34,159 bases of DNA from Nocardia neocaledoniensis (lineage in GTDB: Bacteria > Actinomycetota > Actinomycetes > Mycobacteriales > Mycobacteriaceae). This document shows positions 15,370 to 24,277 of this stretch, piece by piece (position 1 is the first letter of the stretch; each line of letters begins with the position of its first letter). The stretch is taken from contig NZ_JARWOJ010000372.1 in NCBI RefSeq assembly GCF_029868625.1, positions 1 through 34,159 of the forward strand, in the 5' to 3' direction. The position numbers and the translations under genes were made by a program. Below the pieces are notes generated by a model that had not been told where the DNA came from, made no database searches, and saw only the letters and a list, made by a program, of their open reading frames with translations.

Positions 15370-16683
15370 ATGGGTTCCCCCGCGTCCGTGGTCGTCACCG
15401 ACGTCACCGTGTACACCGAACAGGGCTGGGCCCCTGGCGAAGTCGTCGTCCGCGACGGTGTGGTCGTCGCGCTGGCGGCCGGGCCCGAACACGCCGACCT
15501 GCCCCGTTTCGACGGCGGTTCCGGGTATCTGCTCCCTGGCTTCGTCAATACCCACACCCACCTGCAGCAGGCGGTCCTGCGCGGCGTCGGCGAGGGTCTG
15601 CCGCTGCTCGAATGGTTGCGCTGCGTCGGGGAGCACACGGTCGCCGCGACTCCCGAGCAGACCTATCTCTCGGCGTTGGCGGGCGGTCTGGAACTGCTGC
15701 GCGGCGGTGTGACCACGGTGGTCGAGCACCTGTGGCCCAACCCCTCCGAGGAGATCCACCAGGCCATGATCCGGGCGCTCGACGAACTCGGCATCCGGGT
15801 GGTGCTCGGCCGCGGCATCGCCGATCGCGCCGACAGCACCCGCAAGTGGGGCCTGGACCCGCGCCTGCTGCAACCACTCGACGAGGCGCTGGCCCACGTC
15901 GACGCGCTCGACAAGCAACTGGTCGGCACCAGGATCACCACCGCGTTGGCCGTGCCCAACCCGCGCTGCCTCACTCCCGACGGCATGGCCGCGACCCGCG
16001 ACTACGCCGAGGCGACCGGCAAGACGGTGTCGATCCACCTCCTCGAGACCACCACCGACGAGGACATGTGCCTGCTGCACGCGGGTGCGGGCGCCGTCGA
16101 CTACCTCGACGCGAGCGGCTTCCTCTGGGACCGCACACTGGCCGTGCACTGCGTCAACCTCGACGCCGCCGGACGCGCGGTCCTCGCCGAGCGCGGGGTG
16201 ACGGTGTCCTACAACCCCGTCTCCAACATGCGGCTCGGCAGCGGCGTCGCCCCCGTGCCCGAGATGCTGGCCGCGGGCATCGACGTCACCCTCGGGGTCG
16301 ACGGCGCCGCGAGCAACGACACCCAGGACATGTTGCTCGCCCTGCGCCTCGGCGCGTTCCTGCAGCGCGCGGCGCACCGGCGGGCCGACCTGCTCGGCGC
16401 CGACCAGATGCTGCGGATGGCGACCGGCGCGGCGGGCCGGGTGCTCGGCGGCCCCACCCACACCGGTATCGCCGTCGGCGATCGCGCCGACCTCACCCTG
16501 ATCCGCTTCGAGCGCGACTTCGCCTGCCTGCCCGTCCTCGACCCGAGCGCCACCCTGCTCACCGCCGCCTCGCCGCGGGTGGTCGACACGGTGTGGGTCG
16601 ACGGCGAGGCCGTCCTGCGCGACGGCCGCAGCACCCGGGTAGACGCCGACGACCTCACCCAGCGCCTGATTCGCATGCGCTGA
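15370..16683 (+). CDS. Amidohydrolase (SsnA/AtzB/guanine-deaminase-like)
   Basis: 437 residues of the metal-dependent amidohydrolase superfamily, COG0402 branch, which hydrolyses C-N or C-Cl bonds on N-heterocycles (guanine, S-adenosylhomocysteine, triazines). The beta-sandwich N- and C-terminal strands surround a TIM barrel. Metal ligands can be read: His62 and His64 in NTHTH, His223 in HLLE (with Glu226), His260 in VHCVN, and Asp311 in VDGAASND. This is the single-metal pattern of deaminases. ATG at 15370 has AAAGAGG upstream. The gene starts a co-directional set with the importer, Fe(II) oxygenase and GntR gene, but 104 AT-rich nt separate it from the importer, so there may be two transcripts. 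The substrate is unknown; a deaminated heterocycle is the natural guess. Confidence 0.9.
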   Translation: MGSPASVVVTDVTVYTEQGWAPGEVVVRDGVVVALAAGPEHADLPRFDGGSGYLLPGFVNTHTHLQQAVLRGVGEGLPLLEWLRCVGEHTVAATPEQTYLSALAGGLELLRGGVTTVVEHLWPNPSEEIHQAMIRALDELGIRVVLGRGIADRADSTRKWGLDPRLLQPLDEALAHVDALDKQLVGTRITTALAVPNPRCLTPDGMAATRDYAEATGKTVSIHLLETTTDEDMCLLHAGAGAVDYLDASGFLWDRTLAVHCVNLDAAGRAVLAERGVTVSYNPVSNMRLGSGVAPVPEMLAAGIDVTLGVDGAASNDTQDMLLALRLGAFLQRAAHRRADLLGADQMLRMATGAAGRVLGGPTHTGIAVGDRADLTLIRFERDFACLPVLDPSATLLTAASPRVVDTVWVDGEAVLRDGRSTRVDADDLTQRLIRMR

Positions 16684-16787
16684 TTGTTAATAAGCCAGAA
16701 ACGAACCACACATTGCATGTAATTCGAGCAAGACAAACTGATGTCGACCGAAGGTTGCACGCAATACCGCAGAGAAGGTGAATCACG
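16684..16787 (+). promoter_or_regulatory. AT-rich intergenic segment before the importer genes
   Basis: The first 60 nt (16684-16743) are about 38% GC by my count, far below the rest of the window. This makes it the strongest AT-rich island in the sequence and a likely promoter/operator region for the ABC genes. It contains TTGCATGTAA (16713-16722), a near-palindrome, and TTGCACGCAA (16755-16764), which share the outer TTGC/AA pattern and could be sites for the GntR protein. I could not fit a convincing -35/-10 pair. It ends with the Shine-Dalgarno AAGGTG (16775-16780) before the GTG. Confidence 0.5.
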
Positions 16788-17573
16788 GTGACGCTCTACG
16801 ACACGGTGAACGACGCCGACGCGAGGACGCTGCTCTCCGGCCTGGAGGTCTCCTTCGCCGGCGTCAGCAAGCGCTTCGGCGGCGACCAGGGAACACTCGC
16901 GCTGACCGACATCGACCTCGACCTGCGTGACGGCGAATTCGTCGCGGTGGTCGGACCCTCCGGCTGCGGCAAGTCGACGCTGCTGCGGCTGGCCGCTGGC
17001 CTGGAAGCGGTGAGCACGGGATCGGTCGCGGTGAAGACGGACTCGATCGGGTTCATCTTCCAGGAGGCCACCCTGCTGCCCTGGCGCAAGGTGCGCCGCA
17101 ATGTCGAACTCTCGGCCGAACTGGCCGGCATCGACCGGACGGTCCGCCGCGAGCGGGTCGCCAAGGCCATCGAGGCCGTCGGCCTGGCCGACTTCGCCGA
17201 CAAGTTGCCGCACCAGCTCTCCGGCGGCATGCGCATGCGGGTCTCGCTGGCCAGGGCGCTCTCGCTGGAACCGCGGCTGATGCTGCTCGACGAACCCTTC
17301 GGCGCGCTCGACGAGATGACCAGGCTGAACATGCAGGAGGAACTGCTGCGGCTGTACCGCGACAACGCCTTCACCGCGCTGTTCATCACCCACTCGGTGT
17401 CCGAGGCGGTGTTCCTCGCCGCCCGCGTGGTGGTGATGTCGGCCAGGCCGCGCCGCGTCCACGAGGTGATCGACGTCGACCTGCCCTACCCGCGCGACCG
17501 GGAGTTGCGCTTCCAACCCGCCTTCACCGCACTCGTCTCGCGCGTCTCGCGCTCGCTGAAAGAGGCTGCCTGA
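16788..17573 (+). CDS. ABC transporter ATPase (SsuB/TauB/ThiZ family)
   Basis: 261 residues. Walker A GPSGCGKST is at about residues 57-65, the signature LSGGMRMRVSLARAL begins near residue 144, Walker B LMLLDEPFGALD is near 165-176, and the switch histidine is in FITHSVSEAVFLA. The Q-loop is IFQEATLLPW, characteristic of the nitrate/sulfonate/taurine/thiamine-precursor importer ATPases. The start codon is GTG with AAGGTG seven nt before it. TGA and the ATG of the permease overlap by one base (TGATG), so the genes are coupled. It powers import through the permease at 17573-18421. Confidence 0.95.
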   Translation: MTLYDTVNDADARTLLSGLEVSFAGVSKRFGGDQGTLALTDIDLDLRDGEFVAVVGPSGCGKSTLLRLAAGLEAVSTGSVAVKTDSIGFIFQEATLLPWRKVRRNVELSAELAGIDRTVRRERVAKAIEAVGLADFADKLPHQLSGGMRMRVSLARALSLEPRLMLLDEPFGALDEMTRLNMQEELLRLYRDNAFTALFITHSVSEAVFLAARVVVMSARPRRVHEVIDVDLPYPRDRELRFQPAFTALVSRVSRSLKEAA

Positions 17574-18421
17574 TGGTCAGTATCGCCGCCCGCGCCGCCA
17601 CCCCCACCGCCGCGCGCCCGAAGCTGCCGACCGTGTCGGCCCGCGCGATCGGGAAATCGCTCGTCGCTCCCGTGGTCTCGATCGCCCTCGCGCTCGGCGC
17701 CTGGTACGCGGTGTCGATGCTGCTGCTCAGCGAGAGCCGCCGATTCCTGCTGCCGCCGCCGCACGTGGTGTTCAGCGAATCACTCGCCGACCCAGCCAAG
17801 CTCGCGGTGATGGGCGAGGCGCTGGCGGTGACGGCCAGGGTCGCGCTCACCGGACTGCTGATCTCGGCGGTGCTCGGCGTCGCCATCGCGGTGCTGATGA
17901 GCCAGGCCAAACCGATCGAGCAGGTCGTCTATCCGTATGCCGTGATCCTGCAAGCCATTCCGGTGCTGGCGGTGGTCCCGCTGATCGGGCTGTGGCTCGG
18001 CTACGGCTTCGCCGCGCGCACCACGGTGTGCGTGCTGATCGCCATCCATCCGATCATCGCGATGACGCTGTTCGGCATCAAATCCGTCGACGGCAATCTC
18101 CAGGAGCTGTTCACCCTCGGCCGCGCGGGCAGGCTGCGCCGGTTGTGGTCGCTGCAGCTGCCCGCCGCGCTGCCGTCCACCCTGACCGGATTGCGCACCG
18201 CCGCCGGGCTTTCCGTCACCGGCGCGATCATCGGCGACATGTTCTTCGCGCAGGGCAAACCCGGAATCGGCACCCTGCTCGACACCTATCGCGCCCGCCT
18301 GCAATCCGAGGACCTGATCGGCGCGCTGCTGCTGGCCGCGCTGTTCGGCGTGCTCGTGTTCACCGTCTTCACCGTGGTGCAGAAGGTCAGCGTCGGCCGC
18401 TGGCACAACTCCGCGAACTAG
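17573..18421 (+). CDS. ABC transporter permease (SsuC/TauC/ThiX family)
   Basis: 282 residues with about six membrane helices after a cytoplasmic N-terminus of about 30 residues. The binding-protein-dependent transport signature is present: ELFTLGRAGRLRRLWSLQLPAALPSTLTGLRTAAGLSVTGAIIGDMF, here split as the coupling (EAA-type) loop followed by a helix. The GIGTLL segment near the C-terminus is typical of the nitrate/sulfonate group. The start overlaps the ATPase stop. The substrate-binding lipoprotein starts 25 nt downstream. It would work as a homodimer in the inner membrane. Confidence 0.93.
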   Translation: MVSIAARAATPTAARPKLPTVSARAIGKSLVAPVVSIALALGAWYAVSMLLLSESRRFLLPPPHVVFSESLADPAKLAVMGEALAVTARVALTGLLISAVLGVAIAVLMSQAKPIEQVVYPYAVILQAIPVLAVVPLIGLWLGYGFAARTTVCVLIAIHPIIAMTLFGIKSVDGNLQELFTLGRAGRLRRLWSLQLPAALPSTLTGLRTAAGLSVTGAIIGDMFFAQGKPGIGTLLDTYRARLQSEDLIGALLLAALFGVLVFTVFTVVQKVSVGRWHNSAN

Positions 18422-18445
18422 CTTCCCCCGCACAGAGGATCAACC

Positions 18446-19641
18446 ATGAAGTCATTTCCCTCGCGTCGCCTCGGCATCGCGACGCTGGCTCTCGCGCTCG
18501 CCGCGACCGCGTCGGCCTGTTCCGGCGACATCGCCGAAGGCCCCGCCGTCGCGCTGGAACCGGGGCCCGCCCCGCCCCCCCCCCCCCGCCCCCCCCCCCC
18601 CCCCCCCCCCCCCCCCCCTGCCCGGCCACCGTCGTCGTCCAGTTGCAGTGGGCGCCGGAAACCGATTCCGGGCCCATCTTCGGACTGCTCGGGCCCGGCT
18701 ACCGGGTCGACGCCGACAACAACAAGATCACCGGCCCGCTCGTCGCCGACGGCAAGGACACCGGGGTGGATCTCGAGATCCGGGCGGGCGGTCCGGCCAT
18801 CGGGTTCCAGACCGTGCCCTCGCAGATGTATGTCGACCAGGGCATCACCCTCGGGCTCGCGCACTCCGAGCACGCCATCGCCGCCGCCGGTCAGCAGCCG
18901 ATCGTCGCGGTGACCACGCTGCTGCGCCACAGCCCGCAGATGCTGATGTGGGACCCGAAGACCAATCCCGGCTGGCAGGGTATCGCCGATATCGGCAGGT
19001 CGGGCAAGCCGATCGTGGTGTCCAAAGGGCAGCTGTACCCGAACTGGCTGGTGGCTCGCGGCCTGGTGAAGCAGGAGCAGATCGACGCGTCCTACGACAA
19101 TTCGCCGTCGCGGTTCGTCACCGATCCGTCCTTCGCGCAGCAGGGTTTCGCGAATGCCGAGCCCTACACCTACGAGCACGAGGTGCGGGCCTGGAGCAAG
19201 CCGGTCGGCTACCAGCTGCTCAAGGACGTCGGCTACGAGGGCTATGCCCGCACGGTGAACGTGCGCGCCGACAAGCTCGCCGAACTGCGCCCGTGCCTGC
19301 GAAAGCTGGTGCCGATGATCCAGCAGGCCACCGCCCGGTTCCGGGCCGACCCCTCGCACGTCAACGACGTGGTCGTCGACGTGGTCGAACAGAACCCCAA
19401 GCTCAGCCCCTACAGCCCCGAACTGGCGTCGTTCGGTTCGAAGGCCCTGATCGACGGCGGCCTGATCGGCGACGACACCGACGGTGTCCTCGGCAGCTTC
19501 GACGAGGCCCGCATGCAGCGCGTCATCGACGAATTCGCACCCATCCTGCGCACCGGCGGTGCCGACGTCCCCGCCGGGCTCACCGCGAAGGACCTTGTCA
19601 CCAAGGAATTCCTCGACACGGGCATCTCCGTCACCGGATAA
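18446..19641 (+). CDS. ABC substrate-binding lipoprotein (SsuA/NMT1-like), frameshifted at a C-tract
   Basis: The N-terminus is clear: ATG at 18446, a lipoprotein signal peptide (basic start, hydrophobic core, lipobox ASAC with Cys25). About 45 residues in, the reading frame runs into a tract of 13 C, one G and 30 C (18575-18618), after which the correct frame is shifted. The rest, from ATVVVQLQWAP to the stop at 19641, is a full periplasmic-binding protein of the SsuA/TauA/ThiY kind, with GLAHSEHAIAAAGQQPIVAV and GYEGYARTVNVRADKL. The total length of 1196 nt is not a multiple of three. The C-tract is probably a sequencing or assembly error rather than a real mutation, since the downstream frame is intact and well conserved. 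The protein gives the importer its specificity. Confidence 0.85.
18575..18618. repeat. C homopolymer tract inside the binding-protein gene
   Basis: Thirteen C residues (18575-18587), one G (18588) and thirty C residues (18589-18618). It interrupts an otherwise conserved lipoprotein gene and breaks its frame. A run this long is improbable in a functional gene, and the window's ends show the same type of low-complexity sequence, so I read it as a sequence or assembly fault over a GC-rich proline-coding linker. Confidence 0.85.
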
Positions 19642-19653
19642 GGAGTCACATCA

Positions 19654-20646
19654 ATGACCACCAGCTACGACCTGTCCGAGGTCTCACGCGAGAAGGCGAT
19701 GGGCGGCCTCGGCAAGGAAACCGACGCCCGCGAGATCCGCGTCATCGACCTCACCGACTTCGAGAACCGGCGCGCCGAGATCACCGGGCAGCTGTGGGAC
19801 GCCGCCACCGAGATCGGCTTCTTCCAGCTCTCCGGCCACGGCATCCCCCAGGACCTGATCGACGGGATGTTCGGCGCCACCGCCGATTTCTTCGCGCTCC
19901 CCGAGGACGTGAAGGGCCGGTACCCGCTGGTCAAGAAGGACAACGCGGGGTGGGAGAGCTTGAGCCAGGTGCGCCCGTCCATCGGCGTGCCGGATCAGAA
20001 GGAGTCCTACCAGGTCACCCGGCCGCACATGGCCGAGCTCTGGCCCAGCGAGGACGAACTGGCCGGATTCCGTTCTCGCGTCCTCGATTTCGAGGGGCGC
20101 GCGTGGGCGGTGGCGATGCGGGTGCTGTCGTGCTTCGCCGACCGTCTCGGCCTGCCGCGCGAACACTTCACCGCCGCACACGATCCCGCCTCGCCGGACT
20201 ACCAGAGCACGCTGCGCCTGCTGCACTACTTCGCGGTGCCCGAGGAACTGCGCGGCGTGCCGGGACGGTGGCGGGCGGGCGCGCACACCGACTTCGACTG
20301 CCTGACCCTGCTGTTCCAGCGCGACGGCCAGGGCGGCCTGCAGGTGTGCCCCGGCAAGGAGATGGCCGAGCAGGAGTGGACCTCCATCACCCCCTCGTCG
20401 AGCCTGATCACCTGCAATATCGGCGACATGCTGACCCGCTGGAGCGATGACCTGCTGCCGTCGAACTTCCACCGCGTCCGCAGCCCGGGGGAGGGCGAAT
20501 ACCAGGGCGAGCGCTACAGCATCGCCTACTTCGCCCAGGCCGACCGCGACGCGATCATCCAGGGGCCGGCGGGCAAGTACCCGCCCGTCACCGCGGTCGA
20601 CTTCCTCACGCAGCGTGTACAGGCGAACTATCAGCCCAAGGGATAA
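19654..20646 (+). CDS. Isopenicillin-N-synthase-like Fe(II) oxygenase
   Basis: 330 residues of the 2-oxoglutarate/Fe(II) dioxygenase superfamily, isopenicillin-N-synthase branch. The N-terminal DIOX_N region has RVIDLTDFENRRAEITGQLWDAATEIGFFQLSGHGIP in two conserved halves. The iron facial triad is His211, Asp213 (AHTDFDCLTLL) and His273 (NFHRV), and Arg287-x-Ser289 (RYSIAYF) would bind 2-oxoglutarate. All catalytic residues are present. ATG at 19654 has AAGGAG upstream and lies 12 nt after the binding-protein stop, so it is in the importer operon. It probably oxidises (for example hydroxylates or N-dealkylates) the imported compound. The RxS pair argues for an ordinary 2-oxoglutarate oxygenase rather than a cyclising synthase. 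Confidence 0.92.
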   Translation: MTTSYDLSEVSREKAMGGLGKETDAREIRVIDLTDFENRRAEITGQLWDAATEIGFFQLSGHGIPQDLIDGMFGATADFFALPEDVKGRYPLVKKDNAGWESLSQVRPSIGVPDQKESYQVTRPHMAELWPSEDELAGFRSRVLDFEGRAWAVAMRVLSCFADRLGLPREHFTAAHDPASPDYQSTLRLLHYFAVPEELRGVPGRWRAGAHTDFDCLTLLFQRDGQGGLQVCPGKEMAEQEWTSITPSSSLITCNIGDMLTRWSDDLLPSNFHRVRSPGEGEYQGERYSIAYFAQADRDAIIQGPAGKYPPVTAVDFLTQRVQANYQPKG

Positions 20647-20675
20647 TCGAGGCACCAGCGGAAAGGACCATCGCG

Positions 20676-21320
20676 ATGACCGACGAGAGCTCCGCGCTAC
20701 TCGGCCGATCCGTCCATCGGCAGATCCGGCAGATGGTCCTCGCCGGTGAGCTGGCCCCCGGCCGACCGCTCAGCGTGCCCGCGCTGGCGACCCAGCTGGG
20801 GGTCAGCCGCAGCCCCGTCCGCGAGGCGGTACAGCAGCTGATCTACGAGGGCCTGGCGGTCAGCGCCCCGCACGCGGGGGCGAAGGTCGCCGCCGTCGAC
20901 GACGCGCAGATCCGCGAGGTCCTCGCGGTCCGCGCCGTCCTCGACGGGCTCGCCGCCGCGGCCGCGGCCACCCGCCTCACCGAGGCCGACCTGGACAAGC
21001 TCGCGGGCATCATCGCCGCCCAGGCGGCCAACCTCGACGACGCCACCGACGCGGCCCGCGATGCCCAGCTCGACCTGGAATTCCACACCTTCCTGCGCGA
21101 CGCCTCCGGCAACAGCTGCCTGATCGAGGAGCTGGCCCGGCTCGAGGCGAAAGCCCACCTCTACCGCGGTGACCTGTGGTGCTCGGCCCGCAACCGCCGC
21201 GTCGCCCTGCGCGAGCACCGCCGGATCGTGGAGGCGCTCGAGTCCGGGCACGCGGAGTCGGCGCGCGCCGCCGCCGAGGCCCACGTGCACGGCCTGCTGA
21301 CCCGCCTCGACCGGCAGTGA
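20676..21320 (+). CDS. GntR-family regulator with FCD domain
   Basis: 214 residues. The winged HTH occupies about residues 8-75 (IRQMVLAGELAPGRPLSVPALATQLGVSRSPVREAVQQLIYEGL). The all-helical FCD ligand domain follows, with the probable metal-binding histidines in LEFHTFLRDASGN, LREHRRIVEALESG and AEAHVHGLL. Many FCD proteins sense carboxylates or breakdown products of the pathway they control. ATG at 20676 has AAAGGA upstream, and the gene lies 29 nt after the oxygenase on the same strand. It is therefore the likely repressor of the importer-oxygenase set, perhaps acting at the AT-rich segment before the ABC genes. It converges with the Lrp gene, leaving one base between stop codons. Confidence 0.92.
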   Translation: MTDESSALLGRSVHRQIRQMVLAGELAPGRPLSVPALATQLGVSRSPVREAVQQLIYEGLAVSAPHAGAKVAAVDDAQIREVLAVRAVLDGLAAAAAATRLTEADLDKLAGIIAAQAANLDDATDAARDAQLDLEFHTFLRDASGNSCLIEELARLEAKAHLYRGDLWCSARNRRVALREHRRIVEALESGHAESARAAAEAHVHGLLTRLDRQ

Positions 21321-21321
21321 C

Positions 21322-21837
21322 TCAGCGCTGGTCCCGGTAGGCGGGCGCCTTCGCGGTGCCCGCCGGGGTGAGCGTGCGCAGCAGTGGCATGGTGCGCCGG
21401 GCGATCACCGTCGACAGCACGATCACGCTGTGCGACCGCACCACCGAACCGGTCCGATCGATGCTGAGCAGTACCGACTGCAACCCGGCGTGCGAGTCGG
21501 CGCCGATCCGGCACAGCACGTCGCCGGAGCCGGTGGTCGCGTAGGCCTCGAGCACGCCGGGGATGGCCTCGAGTTCGGCGCTGACCGTGTCCAGCGCGCC
21601 CTGCGCGATCTCGAGCGTCACGAAGGCCTGCACGTCGAAACCGGCCGCGGTGACGTCGATCTGCGGGTCGTAGGAGGCGATCACCCCCGACTCCTCCATC
21701 CGGTTGATCCGCGCCTGCACGGTGGCACGCGCGACCTTCGTCCGGCGCGAGAGCTCGAGGATTCCGGCCTTCTGGTACTCGTGCATCGCGGACAGGATCG
21801 CCAGATCGAGTTCGTCCAGTTTCGCGGGCGTTCGCAT
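21322..21837 (-). CDS. Lrp/AsnC-family regulator
   Basis: 171 residues. The N-terminal AsnC-type HTH is LDELDLAILSAMHEYQKAGILELSRRTKVARATVQARINRMEESGVI, followed by the RAM ligand-binding ferredoxin-like domain (VQAFVTLEIAQGALDTVSAELEAIPGVLEAYATTGSGDVLCRIGA). The frame continues upstream, but ATG at 21837 has AGGAGG 8 nt before it. It diverges from the 4-hydroxyphenylpyruvate dioxygenase gene across 131 nt. Lrp-type proteins next to hpd or other amino-acid catabolic genes usually sense the amino acid, here probably tyrosine or phenylalanine, and control the neighbour; this is inference from position. Confidence 0.92.
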   Translation of the reverse strand: MRTPAKLDELDLAILSAMHEYQKAGILELSRRTKVARATVQARINRMEESGVIASYDPQIDVTAAGFDVQAFVTLEIAQGALDTVSAELEAIPGVLEAYATTGSGDVLCRIGADSHAGLQSVLLSIDRTGSVVRSHSVIVLSTVIARRTMPLLRTLTPAGTAKAPAYRDQR

Positions 21838-21910
21838 CGGAAGACCTCCTGCTCGGGTGCTATTCAAATTGTCCACCATCGAGCCGATTCCGGTGGCTTC
21901 TCGTGTCAGC

Positions 21911-21947
21911 TTGCCCAGGGTTCGGTGGCGTAGTTGCCCAGCTGGGC
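21911..21947. promoter_or_regulatory. Candidate Lrp operator before hpd
   Basis: The octamer TTGCCCAG occurs twice, at 21911-21918 and 21934-21941, 23 nt apart (about two helix turns). The second copy is part of a perfect 12-bp palindrome GCCCAGCTGGGC (21936-21947). Helix-phased sites in a divergent promoter next to an Lrp gene fit Lrp-type binding. No convincing -35/-10 pair was found for hpd. Confidence 0.45.
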
Positions 21948-21965
21948 GATCCCGAGATTTCCTAG

Positions 21966-23114
<1,149 letters not shown>

Positions 23115-23145
23115 CGGCGGCCCGCATGCGATTAGAGTTCATGGC

Positions 23146-23673
23146 ATGCGGATCCCCTCGGCGATCATCACCGGCATGGCCCTGGTCGTCATGCTGACGT
23201 CGTGCGGATCGGGGGGCGACTCCGATACGCCGACCGGACCGGGAAAACCACCACCGAAGGTCGCCTCGCTCGGCCCGTTCGTCGGCGAGTGCGGTCACGT
23301 CACCGACGACGAGGTGCGCGCCCTGGCGGGGCTCGGCCAGATCTCGCGGGTCTACAAGAACGCCACCGGCTGCAACTGGCAGGCCGCCGGATTGTCCTCG
23401 CCCAGCGTGACGTTCGCCTCCTACCGGGGCAGCCCGATCGAGCGGGAGAAGGCCTGGGTCTCCAGCGTCGGCCGCAACCCGCAGACCATCGACGTCGGCG
23501 GCAAGCCAGGCTTCGAGGCGCTCGACCCCGAGGGCACGGTCTGCGACTTCGCCGTGCAGCTCGACGACGACTTCTTCGAATGGTCGATCTCCACCGGCCT
23601 GTTCGCCACCGCGGGCAACCCGTGCGAGAAGACCAGGAAGCTCGCCGAGCTCACCGTGGGACGGCTCGGATGA
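23146..23673 (+). CDS. DUF3558 lipoprotein, first of a pair
   Basis: 175 residues. It is a lipoprotein (MRIPSAIITGMALVVMLTSC, lipobox LTSC with Cys20), then a flexible Gly/Pro linker and a DUF3558 domain. The domain has the usual pattern of cysteines: GECGHVTDDEVRALAG, TGCNWQAAG, VCDFAVQL and GNPCEKTRKLAELTVGRL. Such lipoproteins occur in many tandem copies in nocardiae and mycobacteria; their role in the envelope is unknown. TAGAGT (23133-23138) lies 7 nt before the ATG, suggesting a leaderless transcript, though I see no good -35. The stop overlaps the next gene in an ATGA. Confidence 0.88.
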   Translation: MRIPSAIITGMALVVMLTSCGSGGDSDTPTGPGKPPPKVASLGPFVGECGHVTDDEVRALAGLGQISRVYKNATGCNWQAAGLSSPSVTFASYRGSPIEREKAWVSSVGRNPQTIDVGGKPGFEALDPEGTVCDFAVQLDDDFFEWSISTGLFATAGNPCEKTRKLAELTVGRLG

Positions 23674-24224
23674 GCGCGCGCCGGATCGCGGTCGCGGCCT
23701 CGGCGGCCCTGCTGCTCACCGCGACGCTGGCCGGGTGCGGCGAGAAGGTGCAGGGCAACGCGCAGCCGCTGGGCAGCGGTGGCGGCGGTGAGTCGATCAA
23801 CACCGACTTCGACAAGCTGCTGCGCGAATGCGATGTGGTCGCCACCGACAAGATCGGCGAGATCATCGGCAACGCCACCTTCGTCAACACGTCCTTCAGC
23901 GGCGCGGTGTGCATGTGGGACATCGAGGACGCACCGGGCGGCGGGGCCATGGCCACACTGAACTGGTACGAGATGGGTACGCTGAACAACGAGAAGGCGA
24001 CCAACGACAAGTTGGGCTACCTCACCGGCGACATCACGGTGCAGGGCCGCAGGGCCCTGCAGGTGCGCAGGCCGGGCGACAACGACTCCTGTGGCGTCAC
24101 CGCGCCGGCCGCCGATGTCGGCGTCGTCGGGTGGTGGATCAACTACCGGCCGGGTTCGGCGCATCCGGACCCGTGCGCGGGCGCCCAGAAACTGGTGGAG
24201 CTGACCCTGGATCTGGCCCGGTAG
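23670..24224 (+). CDS. DUF3558 lipoprotein, second of a pair
   Basis: 184 residues: lipoprotein signal peptide with lipobox LAGC (Cys23), a glycine-rich linker and a DUF3558 domain with the four expected cysteines (LRECDVVATDKIGEIIG, AVCMWDIEDAPGG, SCGVTAPAAD, DPCAGAQKLVELTLDLAR). It is related to the preceding gene but clearly diverged, so the duplication is not recent. The ATG overlaps the TGA of the first gene, so both are made together. They may form a heterodimer at the outer face of the membrane; that is inference. It ends about 24 nt before the str operon promoter. Confidence 0.88.
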   Translation: MSARRIAVAASAALLLTATLAGCGEKVQGNAQPLGSGGGGESINTDFDKLLRECDVVATDKIGEIIGNATFVNTSFSGAVCMWDIEDAPGGGAMATLNWYEMGTLNNEKATNDKLGYLTGDITVQGRRALQVRRPGDNDSCGVTAPAADVGVVGWWINYRPGSAHPDPCAGAQKLVELTLDLAR

Positions 24225-24247
24225 AAGCCTTGACGCACGACCCCGCT

Positions 24248-24277
24248 TTGACCCCGGTTCGGGCGGGCGCGTATCGT
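24248..24277 (+). promoter_or_regulatory. str operon promoter
   Basis: TTGACC (24248-24253) and TATCGT (24272-24277) are separated by 18 nt. This is the best promoter-like pair before rpsL. The start point would be near 24284. Confidence 0.65.

Noticed and set aside
14113..16461. Antisense frame of about 780 codons across the winged-helix and amidohydrolase genes
   Set aside because: It spans two well-supported sense genes and the gap between them and has no family features.
16684..16740. GlnR box before the ABC importer genes
   Set aside because: GAAAC at 16698-16702 is present, but the partner site six nt upstream (TTAAT) and the next sites do not fit the GlnR consensus well enough.
18575..18618. 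C-tract as a phase-variation switch or i-motif
   Set aside because: Possible in principle, but the length and the similar faults at both window ends make a sequencing or assembly error more likely.
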